From Acidobacteriota bacterium (GTDB taxonomy: Bacteria; Acidobacteriota; Terriglobia; Versatilivoradales; Versatilivoraceae), in the NCBI GenBank assembly GCA_022826755.1, contig JAJDUG010000005.1:83492-147491 (forward strand): a stretch of 64,000 nt of DNA, given 5' to 3'. The stretch's first letter is position 1, and every line of letters starts with the position of its first letter. A model generated the notes under the pieces. That model was not told where the DNA came from. It searched no databases and worked only from the letters and a program-made list of their open reading frames with translations. Positions 9,416 to 19,150 of the stretch are shown here, piece by piece. The position numbers and the translations under genes are program-made.

Positions 9416-10804
9416 CTAGCCTGAATCTTCCCGTTCACTCCTCCAGACCGGCCCCGAACCGGTCTCTGCCCAGAGACGCTCAAAGGCCTGCGATCCGTCG
9501 GCATCCCAAAAATCGGTCACCACCGGGTTGGCGTATCCGGAGGTTCCTCGCTGCAGCCGCGGCCCCGGAACTTCCGGAGGGTTCAGGAATCGGAGGTTGG
9601 ACCCGGGCGCGTCGGGGTCGAAGCGGAAATAGACCTTGAAGCCGTTGCGGTAACGCATCCGCACCAGGAAGCGCTCCTGCCGGGGGCGGGGCGCCTGACT
9701 GAGCCGGCGCAGCTTGTCACGGTCCAGGGTCACCCCCAGGCCCGGCTTCTCGAGAACCTGCACGCTGCCGTTCACCACGGGCATGGTTTCGACCGTCACG
9801 TCTTCCTTCCAGAGATGACAAAGGCTCACGTGATCCAGGATGGCCATCTTGAACACGGCCGCCTCGTGCGCCAGGAAGGCCTGGTTGATGGTTCCGCCGC
9901 ACTGCTGCAGCATGAAGGGGGTATTGGTGGCCTCGGCCATGCCGGCCAGCTTGGCGGCGAGTCCCACCGGGGCATGGCCGGCCATGAAGCCGTCGCTCAG
10001 ACCGTGACGCATGAAGGTATCGGCCGGCCCGTGGTGAATGAGGATGGGGATGGAACACCCTTCCCGGAGAATCCGGTAGCCCTCATGGTCGATGGCCCGA
10101 ATGGGATCCTCGATGCGGCCGGCCACGCTGAATTTCTCCAGTTCCTTGAGGACCGGCTCCACCGCCTCCACGTTGGAGTCCGCGTTGAAATCGTAGTGAA
10201 CCTTGAATCCGGGAGGAGCCACCTTCTGGATGGCCTCGGTCTGGTCCACCACGTTCTGAATCACGTCCACGTGATACTTGAGCCAGTGAAACCCCCGCCC
10301 GGCCACGTTGATCGCTTCTTCGGCCATGCCCTCGGGCGGTTGAGAGGCCGTCCAAGCCGCCACCGGAACCCAGGAGCGCACTTGTGGCCCGATGAGTTTC
10401 CAGCAGGGCAGGCCGAGATACTTGCCGATCAGGTCGTAGACGGCCATGTTGATGGCCAGGTTCCTGGTGTCGCCGATCCAGTCGAGAGCGCTGGTGCCGA
10501 TATAGCGGGAAGAAGGATCGTTTTCGGGAAGCCGGCCCCAGCTCTCTCCGATGCCTTGCAGGCCGCTTTGCGTCTTGGCGACATAGATGGTACGCAGTTG
10601 GATTCCCAATCCGTGATACCGGAAAAGCCAGCGCCTGTTGTAGTCGTGGAAGGGAGGACAAACCTCGTGCGCCTCGATGTCGGTGATCCTCAGTTCCTCG
10701 CGGGCATTACCGGAGAGGGCAGCCCGCAGCCACCCGGGCACGCCCAGTCCGGCCACACCCAGGGCGCCCAAGGCCAGGAATTCACGGCGAAGCAGGCACG
10801 ACAT
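9416..10804 (-). CDS. Mandelate racemase / muconate lactonizing enzyme-like protein (enolase superfamily), exported
   Basis: The start at 10804 has AGAGGAG upstream. The 462-residue product begins MSCLLRREFLALGALGVAGLG, an export signal with a Tat-like RRxFL core. An N-terminal capping domain (about 40-160) is followed by the TIM barrel with metal-ligand-like residues in HYDFNADSNVEA (Asp), GRIEDPIRAIDHEG (Glu) and PILIHHG. Members abstract a proton alpha to a carboxylate, commonly in sugar-acid dehydration or epimerisation. The exact reaction cannot be assigned, and an exported enolase-superfamily enzyme is unusual. A run of Gfo/Idh, GH10-like and propeller genes around it suggests carbohydrate or sugar-acid handling. 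Confidence 0.85.
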   Translation of the reverse strand: MSCLLRREFLALGALGVAGLGVPGWLRAALSGNAREELRITDIEAHEVCPPFHDYNRRWLFRYHGLGIQLRTIYVAKTQSGLQGIGESWGRLPENDPSSRYIGTSALDWIGDTRNLAINMAVYDLIGKYLGLPCWKLIGPQVRSWVPVAAWTASQPPEGMAEEAINVAGRGFHWLKYHVDVIQNVVDQTEAIQKVAPPGFKVHYDFNADSNVEAVEPVLKELEKFSVAGRIEDPIRAIDHEGYRILREGCSIPILIHHGPADTFMRHGLSDGFMAGHAPVGLAAKLAGMAEATNTPFMLQQCGGTINQAFLAHEAAVFKMAILDHVSLCHLWKEDVTVETMPVVNGSVQVLEKPGLGVTLDRDKLRRLSQAPRPRQERFLVRMRYRNGFKVYFRFDPDAPGSNLRFLNPPEVPGPRLQRGTSGYANPVVTDFWDADGSQAFERLWAETGSGPVWRSEREDSG

Positions 10805-10918
10805 GAGCGACTCCTCTCAGATCCGGAACGTCTGATGGCCGGCAGTCAGGCACGGGACGATTTCAGGGACATTAAGGCGTGATGCTATCACAATCCCCCG
10901 GCTTGGGCTCCAACGGGA

Positions 10919-13093
10919 TCACCCCGCGACAACCGGCCTCACATAGAGACCGTGAAGCTGAGGATTCCCCTTCCCTCGGGTCATTCTCAACCGCACCCGC
11001 AACGGCTTGGGCGTTTCCGGGAGTTGCCCACCCCCGGGTTCCCAGCGCAAGGGCGCCTCGTAACCGTCCCGCTCGATGGCCACCGAGCGCGCCAGGCCGA
11101 AGCCTTCCAGGGGAGCCCCGCCCACGCCATCCAGCAGCTCGGCCTGCAGGCGACCGCCTCGCGAGAGCCCGCTGACATTCACGGTGAGCCGGTGACGGCT
11201 CCATCCCCGCCGCGGCGGCCTCAGCGACACCGAAGTGATCTCCCCCGCCTGGCGGCCGGCTTCCAGCTCCAGACCCAAAAGGCGGTGGCGTCCCACCCTG
11301 GCCAGCCCGATGCTGCCTTCGGAACTGTAATAGATCCACCATTCGTTTCCAACCTCCAGAAAACTGGACACGCGGGCTGCCCCTTGCTCCCAGGCCTGAC
11401 CGTTCGGTTCGAGCTGGATTCTCCGGGAAGTCCACAAGCCGAATCCGATATTCTCCGTCTCCTCCGGCTCGGTTGCCCACCCGGTGAACCGCATGCGGTA
11501 GCCTCCTCCATCGGCCTCGTGGTGCCCCACAAAGGCCCACCAGTTATTGTTCTCTCTCAGGACTATCGCCGCAGCGTGGAGGGTGCTGTTGCGAGGAACC
11601 TCATCGAAGGCATAGTGGCGGACATTGTGGGGCGCACGCACGAATCTGCGGCCGTCGGGCGAAGTGGCTACGTCTACAATGAAGCCGTGAGGGCCCTGGG
11701 TGTGCAGGAACATCAGGTAACGCCGTTCCGGAGGGGCGGCTTCGTCGCGGATCAACTCCACCGGCAATTCGTACTCGTTGGAGTTGAGGCCGGGTTGGAG
11801 CGAAAAGCAGATGTTGGTCTGCCGCCCCCCGAACCGCACCAGGCCCAGGTCCGGCTTGCTCCAACGAATCCCGTCGGCAGACTCCGCATAGCCGGCTCTT
11901 CCCTGCTGCAACCGGTCCACGTATCCCCCATACCACATCCTGAACCGATGGCCTTCCTTGAGCACGCCGACCGCGCCCAGGCTGCCCGCGTCCCAGGAGC
12001 CCGGAGGCCCCGTGTTCAGCACCGGGGTGGCCGGGGTCACTTTCCAGTCTGTACCGTTCCTGGAAAAGGCATGGTAGAGACCGAAAGTGACCCTGCCGAT
12101 GGCCTGGCTCATTCGGTTCACGCCGTTGAAGTACATGTGGAACCCCTCACCGTCCCGGATCACTTCGGCATTGAACCCTCCGTAGTCCCGGCCCGAGGGA
12201 TCGGGGATGTCGGCCTTGTCCAAGACGGGATTGGCGCCAAAACGGGTCAGGGTGTTCTCCACCATGCGGGCTCCCTGCAGCTCCCAGTCCAGGTCCAGCA
12301 GCACCGGTAGAGAGGTGCGACCGGTGGCGGCAGCCTGGGTCGACACCTCGAACCGATCGATGTCAAGCTCCTGTCCGGGATGGCGGCTCTCCAGGAAGAC
12401 ATAGTCCTCCTCCCCGGGGGTTTCCGGCACAAGTTGCTGCACGGAACCATGGCGCCCATTTTGTTCCCGGGCGATCTTGTCCCTCTGGGCGCCGGTGATG
12501 GGTTGCTTCAAGTCCATCAGGTAGCGCCCGTCGCAGTAGATCCGAGCCGGGCCGGCAGCATCGGGAACGATCAGGACCCAGGTGTGCCAGTCCCGGTGGT
12601 CCAGCCCGGGCACCCGGGTTCTTTCCCGCCAGGGATCGGCCGCGTTGACCAGGATCTGCCAACCCTTGATTCCGAAAGAGATTCCATGGGTCGGACAGGC
12701 CCCCAGGCTGAAAGCCCAGTTCCCCAGGGCGCGGCTCTTCAACCCCAGGGTAAAGAGCGTGCGGCCGGCTTCCCCCGTGCACAGCAGCTTCAGGCGCAGG
12801 AAGAGCGGCCCCGCCTGCAGCCTGGGAATGGACTGCCGGCAACGAGAATAGCGGGTGTCCAGGTTGGTCCGGAGGCGGTGAAAGTGCGGGAAGTCCCGGT
12901 GCTCGAAGCGGTGGATTTCCGAGTCGGTCCACCTGACTGCGAAGGACCGCCGGCCGCCGGCCGTCCCATAGCGTTGGGGCTCCGACCAAGTCCTGGAATT
13001 GCTTTCCTCGACGCCGCCCGGAACACATCTGGCAGCCAACGCCGGCAAAACGGCGGCTGCCGCCAGGAAGGACCTGCGTCCCCAAGTTGCCAT
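10919..13093 (-). CDS. Tat-exported two-domain protein: lectin-like domain plus GH43/GH32-like beta-propeller
   Basis: The ATG at 13093 follows a strong AAGGAGG; the longer frame to 13195 has no site. The 724-residue product begins MATWGRRSFLAAAAVLPALAA, a Tat signal. Residues about 40-245 look like a concanavalin-type beta-sandwich (HRDWHTWVLIV, RIYCDGRYLMDL). Residues about 270-570 look like a five-bladed propeller of the GH43/GH32 superfamily, with repeated blade motifs such as YGGFNAEVIRDGEGFHMYF, LYHAFSRNGTDW and HRFRMWYGGYVD. A further beta-rich segment closes the protein. Likely acts on extracellular glycan, but catalytic residues were not assigned. It is divergently transcribed from the PSD1 gene at 13345. 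Confidence 0.72.
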   Translation of the reverse strand: MATWGRRSFLAAAAVLPALAARCVPGGVEESNSRTWSEPQRYGTAGGRRSFAVRWTDSEIHRFEHRDFPHFHRLRTNLDTRYSRCRQSIPRLQAGPLFLRLKLLCTGEAGRTLFTLGLKSRALGNWAFSLGACPTHGISFGIKGWQILVNAADPWRERTRVPGLDHRDWHTWVLIVPDAAGPARIYCDGRYLMDLKQPITGAQRDKIAREQNGRHGSVQQLVPETPGEEDYVFLESRHPGQELDIDRFEVSTQAAATGRTSLPVLLDLDWELQGARMVENTLTRFGANPVLDKADIPDPSGRDYGGFNAEVIRDGEGFHMYFNGVNRMSQAIGRVTFGLYHAFSRNGTDWKVTPATPVLNTGPPGSWDAGSLGAVGVLKEGHRFRMWYGGYVDRLQQGRAGYAESADGIRWSKPDLGLVRFGGRQTNICFSLQPGLNSNEYELPVELIRDEAAPPERRYLMFLHTQGPHGFIVDVATSPDGRRFVRAPHNVRHYAFDEVPRNSTLHAAAIVLRENNNWWAFVGHHEADGGGYRMRFTGWATEPEETENIGFGLWTSRRIQLEPNGQAWEQGAARVSSFLEVGNEWWIYYSSEGSIGLARVGRHRLLGLELEAGRQAGEITSVSLRPPRRGWSRHRLTVNVSGLSRGGRLQAELLDGVGGAPLEGFGLARSVAIERDGYEAPLRWEPGGGQLPETPKPLRVRLRMTRGKGNPQLHGLYVRPVVAG

Positions 13094-13245
13094 GGAATCC
13101 TCCTTGTGGATGTCTTTTTGCCTTCTATATGTGTGGATCTCCCGCGTCGATGATCGGTCGAGAGAACATTGCCCTCGGCCGGCAGGTAAGGACACAATCC
13201 TTCGCCAAACCTGCGCCTGTTTCGGATTGACCCGTCAAGAGCCCT

Positions 13246-13281
13246 GTTATATATTTCACGTGAAAAAGTGCAAGTTATAAT
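13246..13281. promoter_or_regulatory. Back-to-back promoters around palindrome TTTCACGTGAAA
   Basis: In the divergent gap, the minus strand has TTGCAC (13273-13268), a 16-base spacer and TATAAC (13251-13246), facing the gene at 13093. The plus strand has TATAAT at 13276-13281, facing the gene at 13345, with only a weak -35. A perfect 12-base palindrome TTTCACGTGAAA occupies 13254-13265, inside the minus-strand spacer and directly upstream of the plus-strand -10. That is where a dimeric regulator could control both directions. Prediction from sequence only. Confidence 0.5.
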
Positions 13282-13344
13282 TTCCTGTTCCGGAAAGACT
13301 TTCAACCATTCGTCATTTGCGGGCAGTTGGCCCCGGGAGATGCA

Positions 13345-15903
13345 ATGAACCACTTGTTCAGCCATCTCTGCCTCGCCGCGGTTCTCGTCCTGTCAGCCCA
13401 ACCCTCGATCCCCGTCGCGCTCGGCGCGGATGAGGAGATCGACTTCGACCGCGACATCCGGCCCATTCTCGAGCAGCACTGCCAAAGTTGCCACAGCGCA
13501 GAGGCTCATCAGAGCGGCCTGGTGGTCGAGACCCTGGATGCACTGCTGGAAGGGGGTGCGCTGGATGGACCGGCGGTGATTGCCGGCAACAGCGCCGCCA
13601 GCCCCTTGATCGCGAGGCTCAAGGGCGACGCCGAGCCGGCCATGCCGATGAGCGGCTCCCGGCTGACGGACGGGGAGATCAGCCTGATAGCCGCCTGGAT
13701 CGACCGGTTGAAGCCGGCCGATGGGGCGGCGGACCGCGCCGGGGGCGGCTCCGGGAGCTGGCCCTGGACCCGGTTGGCCCTGCCCGAGGTCCCAGCCGTA
13801 AAGCAGCAGCAGTGGGTCCGAAACCCGGTTGATGCGTTCGTCCTGGCCGCACTGGAGGAGAAGGGCATGGAACCGGCCCCGCCGGCCTCCCGCCGGGCCC
13901 TCCTGCGACGGATTCACTTCGGACTGAACGGCCTGCCACCCTCTCCCGAAGCAATGGCCGCCTTTCTCCAGGCCCCCTCGGAGGATGCCTACCGCAACGC
14001 CATCGAGAGGCTGCTGGACAATCCGGCCTACGGAGAGCGTTGGGGCAGGCATTGGCTGGACCTAGTGCGCTACTCGGACACGGTGGGCGAATCCGTCGAC
14101 TATCCCCGGCCCCACATGTGGCGATACCGGGACTACGTGATCCGGGCTTTCAACCGGGACATGCCCTACGACCGCTTCATCCGGCAGCAGCTCGCCGGAG
14201 ACGCCTACAGAAAATATGGGGCGGAAGGCAAGATCGCCACCGGGTTCCTGCACCAGTGGGTGTTCGTGCAGCGCGTGGATTCGCCCCAGACCCGACGGGA
14301 CTACCTCAATGACGTGGTCGGGACCACCGGTTCGGTGTTCCTGGGAATGACCCTGGGCTGCGCCCGCTGCCACGACCACAAGTACGATCCCATTCCCACG
14401 CGGGACTACTACCGAATGGAGGCCTTCTTTGCTCCGGTGACGGTAGGCCCCGAACCCGTTCCCTTCACCCCCTACGAGCTTCCGGAACTGGAGCCCGGAC
14501 GCTGGAAGAAAAAGGCCGAGGACTGGAAGAGCCTGCTGGACCGGCGCAAGGAGGAGGGCGCCAGGTTCAAGGCCGAGCTGGCGGCGCGGGTGGCTCCCCA
14601 CACCCAGCTCATGGCTCCTCAGGATCTCAAGGACTGGGTGGTCTCCGATCTGAAACGCACTCCCTTCCCCAAGAGGTCCCTCTATTCCAAGGAGGAGACG
14701 GAACGGCTGCGCCTGATTTCACGACAGGGCCAGCGTTTCGCCAACCCCAACAGCCCCGACTACTACAAGGCAATGGCCTTTGTGGCCTCGCAGGGCTTCC
14801 GCGCCCACACCGCCGGCCCCCCGACCACCTATGTGCTGAAAGGGGGCAACTACAAGCTTCGGGGCGAGGTCGTGGAACCGGGAGTGCTGAGCGCCGTCAC
14901 CGGTCATTCCCGGCCGGTGGACTACAAGGGCCTGGATATTCGTTCTTCGCGAGGAAGCTCCCGCAGGCTGCTGGCCGAATGGGTCGCCAGCCCCGACAAC
15001 CCCCTGACGGCCCGGGTGATGGTAAATCGGATCTGGCAGTACCACTTCGGCCGCGGCCTGGTGTCCACCCCCAGCGACCTGGGCAAGAACGGCGGGGGCA
15101 CCGTCCACCGGGAACTGCTCGACTGGCTGGCCTGGCAGTTCATCCGGAGCGGGTGGAGCATCAAGGAGATGCACCGGATCATTCTGCAGTCCAATGTCTA
15201 CCGGCAATCCCTGCGGACGCCCCACCTGGAGGCCTACCGCAAGCTGGACAGCGACAACCGCTACCTGTGGCGGCGCAACCCCATTCGATTGGAAGCCGAG
15301 GTCACGCGGGACAGCGTGTTGGCTGTCAGCGGACAGCTCAACCCCTCCATGGGAGGCCCGCCCTTCTTCCCCGATATCGACGATCAGGTGCAGTTGCGCG
15401 CCGGGGTGTGGTGGGAGCCTTCGCCACGCCAGGAACGAAGCCGGCGCAGCGTTTACGTGCTGCAGTGCCGGTCCTTGCAGTTGCCCATGGTGGCGGTGTT
15501 CGACGGTCCCAATATCAACGAGAGCTGCCCCGTCAGGGACGTCACCACCGTGACCCCCCAGGTCTTCGCCCTGCTCAACAGCAGGTTCTCCCACCAGCAG
15601 GCCCGCTTCATGGCGGACCGCATCCGGCGGGAGGCGGGCGACGATCCCGAACGCCAGGTGGAGCACGCCTTCCAACTGGCCTTTCAGAGGACTCCTTCAG
15701 CTCTGGAGCGCAACGAGTGCCTGTCCTTTTTGAAACAGCATGAGGACGGTCCGGAGCCTCCCCCCAGGGTGACGCTGCGGGCCATCGGTTTCGGAAACGA
15801 TCTGGGAGAATCGCTGAACAAGCAGAAGCACCCCAACGGCGACCTGCTGTCGCGCCTTTGCCTGGTTCTCATCAATATGAACGAGTTCATTTTCCTGGAG
15901 TGA
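13345..15903 (+). CDS. PSD1 / DUF1549 / DUF1553 c-type cytochrome-domain protein
   Basis: The ATG at 13345 is preferred over an in-frame TTG at 13327, since it gives a clean signal peptide (residues 1-28). The 852-residue product carries one heme motif CQSCH at 46-50 in the N-terminal cytochrome domain (SGLVVETLDALLEGG). DUF1549 contains WGRHWLDLVRYSDTVGES and CARCHDHKYDPI; DUF1553 contains NPLTARVMVNRIWQYHFGRG; the end is INMNEFIFLE. It is the second of three paralogues in the window, and the first gene of a pair with the DUF1501 gene that starts 57 bases downstream. Function of the family is unknown. Confidence 0.9.
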   Translation: MNHLFSHLCLAAVLVLSAQPSIPVALGADEEIDFDRDIRPILEQHCQSCHSAEAHQSGLVVETLDALLEGGALDGPAVIAGNSAASPLIARLKGDAEPAMPMSGSRLTDGEISLIAAWIDRLKPADGAADRAGGGSGSWPWTRLALPEVPAVKQQQWVRNPVDAFVLAALEEKGMEPAPPASRRALLRRIHFGLNGLPPSPEAMAAFLQAPSEDAYRNAIERLLDNPAYGERWGRHWLDLVRYSDTVGESVDYPRPHMWRYRDYVIRAFNRDMPYDRFIRQQLAGDAYRKYGAEGKIATGFLHQWVFVQRVDSPQTRRDYLNDVVGTTGSVFLGMTLGCARCHDHKYDPIPTRDYYRMEAFFAPVTVGPEPVPFTPYELPELEPGRWKKKAEDWKSLLDRRKEEGARFKAELAARVAPHTQLMAPQDLKDWVVSDLKRTPFPKRSLYSKEETERLRLISRQGQRFANPNSPDYYKAMAFVASQGFRAHTAGPPTTYVLKGGNYKLRGEVVEPGVLSAVTGHSRPVDYKGLDIRSSRGSSRRLLAEWVASPDNPLTARVMVNRIWQYHFGRGLVSTPSDLGKNGGGTVHRELLDWLAWQFIRSGWSIKEMHRIILQSNVYRQSLRTPHLEAYRKLDSDNRYLWRRNPIRLEAEVTRDSVLAVSGQLNPSMGGPPFFPDIDDQVQLRAGVWWEPSPRQERSRRSVYVLQCRSLQLPMVAVFDGPNINESCPVRDVTTVTPQVFALLNSRFSHQQARFMADRIRREAGDDPERQVEHAFQLAFQRTPSALERNECLSFLKQHEDGPEPPPRVTLRAIGFGNDLGESLNKQKHPNGDLLSRLCLVLINMNEFIFLE

Positions 15904-15959
15904 GCCTTGCCGGTTGGCGGAGTTCGGCAGCGTAACCAAATTGAGTAATGGGAGTGATC

Positions 15960-17414
15960 ATGGCCAAGAGTGAGTTCGAGGTTTGTTCGCGGGTGGAACG
16001 ACCGGACCCGCGCCTGGGAGAGATGGGTCGCCGGGATTTCCTGTACGGATTCGGCAGAGGCGTGGGAAGCCTGGCGCTCTCGTCGCTGCTCTGCCGGGAT
16101 GGTTGGCTTCAGGCCGCCGAAACGGCCCAGGACCCGCTGGCTCCCAAGCAGCCCCACTTCGCCGCCAAGGCCAAGGCCTGCATCTTTCTCTTCATGGGGG
16201 GGGCTCCCGGTCAGATGGACACCTTCGACCCCAAACCGGCATTGGCCAAGTATCATGGAACCCCGGTCACCCGGGTCTACGGCAGCCTGGAGAAGCGTAT
16301 TTACGTCGGCAGCCCCTTCAAGTTCGCGCGACACGGCCAGTGCGGCATGGAGGTGTCGGAGATTTTTCCCCACCTGGCCACCTGCGTGGACGACATTGCG
16401 GTGGTCCGCTCGCTCCATACCGACTCGGAGGCCCATCCCGGGGCCTGCTTCATGATGAACACCGGGGTCTCCATCCCCGGCAGCCCTTCGGTCGGTTCCT
16501 GGACCATCTACGGTCTGGGCAGCGAGAGCCAGAACCTGCCCGCCTTCGTGGTCCTGCCCGACCATCGGGGACGCATCTCCGGCGGGGCGGTCAACTACTC
16601 CAACGGATACCTGCCGGCCGCCACCCACGGCACCCTGCTGAATTCGGTGGGGGCGCCCATCTTCGACCTTCAGCCCCCGGAGGGAGTCACCCGGCAGCAG
16701 CAGCAGACCGACATCGCCCTGCTCAATCGGCTGAACCGTCCCTACCTGGAGTCCGACCCCGGCAACGGCAACCTGCTGGCCCGCATGAAGAACTACGAGC
16801 TGGCCTTCCGCATGCAGTTCGCCGTGCCCGAGGCGGTGGACATCGACAGCGAGCCCGAAAAGGTCAAGGAGATGTACGGCCTCCATGACAAGATGAAAGA
16901 GCCCATGGCTCGCAGGTGCTTGATGGCCCGCCGACTGGTGGAGCGGGGAGTCCGCTACGTCCAGGTCTACTGCGGCGGCTGGGATTCCCACGAGAACATC
17001 GCCGAAGAGCACCGCAAGCGGGGCTACGAGACCGACCAGCCGGTCACGGCGCTGCTGAAGGACCTGAAGCAGCGGGGCATGTTGGATGAGACCCTGGTGG
17101 TGTGGGCCGGGGAATTCGGACGCACCGCCGACAACTCCATGGACTTCTTCCGCTCCCATCCCGGCCGCGACCACAACAAGGAGGCCATGGTGGCCTGGCT
17201 GGCCGGCGGCGGCATCAAGGGCGGGACGGTGGTGGGCAACACCGACGAGCTGGGCATCAAGGCGGCCGAGAACGTCTATCACCTGCACGACCTCCATGGC
17301 ACCATGCTGCACAGCCTGGGCCTGGATGACATGCGGCTCACCTACTACCACGCGGGACGCTTCAAGCGCCTGACCGACCTGGGCGGCCGCCTGATCAAGG
17401 AGATCGTGGCATAG
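15960..17414 (+). CDS. DUF1501 domain protein, Tat-exported
   Basis: The ATG at 15960 is chosen because GGAG (15951-15954) lies five bases upstream; the ATG at 15948 has no such site. The 484-residue product carries the Tat-like MGRRDFLYGFGRGVGS and the DUF1501 landmarks FLFMGGAPGQMDTFDPKP, WDSHENIAEEHRKRG, VWAGEFGRTADN, GRDHNKEAMVAWLAGGG and LHDLHGTMLHSLGLDDMRL. It is much closer to the copy at 59199-60653 (shared TRIYGSLEKRIYVGSPFKFA-type block and a GRDHN motif) than to the copy at 820-2274. Probably co-transcribed with the PSD1 gene upstream. Confidence 0.9.
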   Translation: MAKSEFEVCSRVERPDPRLGEMGRRDFLYGFGRGVGSLALSSLLCRDGWLQAAETAQDPLAPKQPHFAAKAKACIFLFMGGAPGQMDTFDPKPALAKYHGTPVTRVYGSLEKRIYVGSPFKFARHGQCGMEVSEIFPHLATCVDDIAVVRSLHTDSEAHPGACFMMNTGVSIPGSPSVGSWTIYGLGSESQNLPAFVVLPDHRGRISGGAVNYSNGYLPAATHGTLLNSVGAPIFDLQPPEGVTRQQQQTDIALLNRLNRPYLESDPGNGNLLARMKNYELAFRMQFAVPEAVDIDSEPEKVKEMYGLHDKMKEPMARRCLMARRLVERGVRYVQVYCGGWDSHENIAEEHRKRGYETDQPVTALLKDLKQRGMLDETLVVWAGEFGRTADNSMDFFRSHPGRDHNKEAMVAWLAGGGIKGGTVVGNTDELGIKAAENVYHLHDLHGTMLHSLGLDDMRLTYYHAGRFKRLTDLGGRLIKEIVA

Positions 17415-17424
17415 CGAGACCCGA

Positions 17425-17452
17425 TTGACGCGGCCCGCACGTGCTTTATAAT
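17425..17452 (+). promoter_or_regulatory. Sigma-70-type promoter for the GWxTD gene
   Basis: TTGACG (17425-17430) and TATAAT (17447-17452) are separated by 16 bases, eleven bases after the DUF1501 stop codon. Transcription would begin near 17459, giving a leader of about 60 bases to the ATG at 17519. This separates the GWxTD gene from the preceding pair. Confidence 0.65.
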
Positions 17453-17518
17453 GAAATGGAGTCCGAAACGAACAAGAAACGCCTTTCAGCCGATGGCTGA
17501 CATCAAGCAAGGTGCCCC

Positions 17519-19141
17519 ATGAGAATCCCACGCAAATGGAACCGGTTCCTGGCCGGCGGTTTGACCTTCCTTTTCGTTCTATCAGGATCGGCGCTGCTGG
17601 CCGACCGGAAGAAGGACCGGGAGCGCGAGAAGTCGCTCCGCACGGAGACCTCGGACCGATACCTGAAGAAGTGGATGAAGCAGGACGTCGGCTACATCAT
17701 CAGCGGGGAAGAGAAGGAAGCCTTCAAGCGCCTGACCACCGACGACGAGCGCTATCAGTTCATCGAGCAGTTCTGGCTACGTCGTGACCCGACTCCGGAC
17801 ACGCCCGACAATGAGGCCAAGCTGGAGCACTACCGCCGCATCGCCTTTGCCAATGAGCGTTTCGCCTCGGGAAGACCGGGTTGGGAGACGGACCGGGGGC
17901 GGATCTATATCACCTTCGGTCCTCCGGACGAGATCGAGAGGCATTCCGCCGGCGGCACTTACGACCGCCCACCCGAGGAGGGGGGCGGACAGACGATTAC
18001 CTTCCCCTTTGAAGTGTGGCGCTACCGCTATATCGAAGGCAGGGCCCTGGGAGAGGAGGTCCGGATCGAATTCGTGGACCCCAGCTTCAGCGGGGAGTAC
18101 CGCCTGGCCTTGAGGTCCAAGGACAAGGACGCCATCTACTACACTCCCCAGATCGGCTTGACCACGGCCGAGATGGCGGGCATGGCCTACAAGGAAGATC
18201 GCGACATTATGGGGGGAACGGGGTATGGCATGGGCGGAAACCTGCGCCCCTACCAGCAATTTGACCGGCTGAGGCAGCATGCAGCCTTGACCCGGGCTCC
18301 CAAGGTGCGCTTCAAGGACCTGGAAACGGTCATCAACACCAAGCTTTCCTACAACCTGCTTCCCTTTCGTTTCACTACCGACTTCTTCAAGATCACCGAA
18401 GACATGGTGCTGACACCCATCACCATCCGCCTCCGCCACCAGGATTTGACCTTCCAGAACCAGGATGGCGTTGAGCGCGCCCGCGTGAACATCTTCGGGC
18501 GGATCTCGACCATAACGGGACGGGTGGTGGAGGTTTTCGAGGACGTCATATCCCAGGACGTGCCCGCCTCCCTGATGAAGGAGGCGCTGGAACGGGACTC
18601 CCTATATCAGAAAACCCTGAACCTGCGCTCCGGAAGATACAAGCTGGAGTTGGTGCTGAAGGACATTCACAGCGGCAACATCGGGACTCAGTACTATGGA
18701 ATGGTGATCCCCCACTTCCCCGACGACAGTCTGGCCAGCAGCTCCATCATCCTGGCGGACACCATCCAGCCCCTGCCCCCGAAACAGATGGGGAGCGGCA
18801 TGTTCGTCATTGGAACCAACAAGGTGCACCCCAACGTTGAAGACCGCTTCGACCGAAAAGAGACCATGGGAATCTATTTCCAGGTCTACAACCTGACCGT
18901 GGACGACAAGACCCGCAAGCCGTCGGCCTCGGTTCAATTTGTCCTGAAAAGGGGAGGCAAGGAAATCACCCGCCTGACCAAGACCGAGGAGGAGCTGGCG
19001 GGGGCCGCCCAGCAGATGACCCTGGAACAGCACTTGGCCCTGAGCGCGCTTGATCCCGGCAGCTACCAACTGGTGGTGAACGTCACCGACAACCTGGCCA
19101 ATCGATCTCTCAGCAAGGCGGCCAAGTTCGAGGTCCGCTGA
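17519..19141 (+). CDS. GWxTD domain-containing protein
   Basis: The 540-residue product has an N-terminal signal or anchor segment (FLAGGLTFLFVLSGSALLA) followed by a basic linker. The family-defining block GWETDRGRIYITFGPPDE sits at about residues 121-138, preceded by the typical FIEQFWLRRDPTPDTPDNE. The C-terminal half is beta-rich and repetitive, with two Ig-like segments; its last strand motif is QLVVNVTDNLANRSLSKAAK. GWxTD proteins are common in Acidobacteriota and related phyla and have no settled function. AAGGTG precedes the ATG. It has its own promoter and is convergent with the GH10-like gene ending at 19151. Confidence 0.85.
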   Translation: MRIPRKWNRFLAGGLTFLFVLSGSALLADRKKDREREKSLRTETSDRYLKKWMKQDVGYIISGEEKEAFKRLTTDDERYQFIEQFWLRRDPTPDTPDNEAKLEHYRRIAFANERFASGRPGWETDRGRIYITFGPPDEIERHSAGGTYDRPPEEGGGQTITFPFEVWRYRYIEGRALGEEVRIEFVDPSFSGEYRLALRSKDKDAIYYTPQIGLTTAEMAGMAYKEDRDIMGGTGYGMGGNLRPYQQFDRLRQHAALTRAPKVRFKDLETVINTKLSYNLLPFRFTTDFFKITEDMVLTPITIRLRHQDLTFQNQDGVERARVNIFGRISTITGRVVEVFEDVISQDVPASLMKEALERDSLYQKTLNLRSGRYKLELVLKDIHSGNIGTQYYGMVIPHFPDDSLASSSIILADTIQPLPPKQMGSGMFVIGTNKVHPNVEDRFDRKETMGIYFQVYNLTVDDKTRKPSASVQFVLKRGGKEITRLTKTEEELAGAAQQMTLEQHLALSALDPGSYQLVVNVTDNLANRSLSKAAKFEVR

Positions 19142-19150
19142 GGGTTGGTC

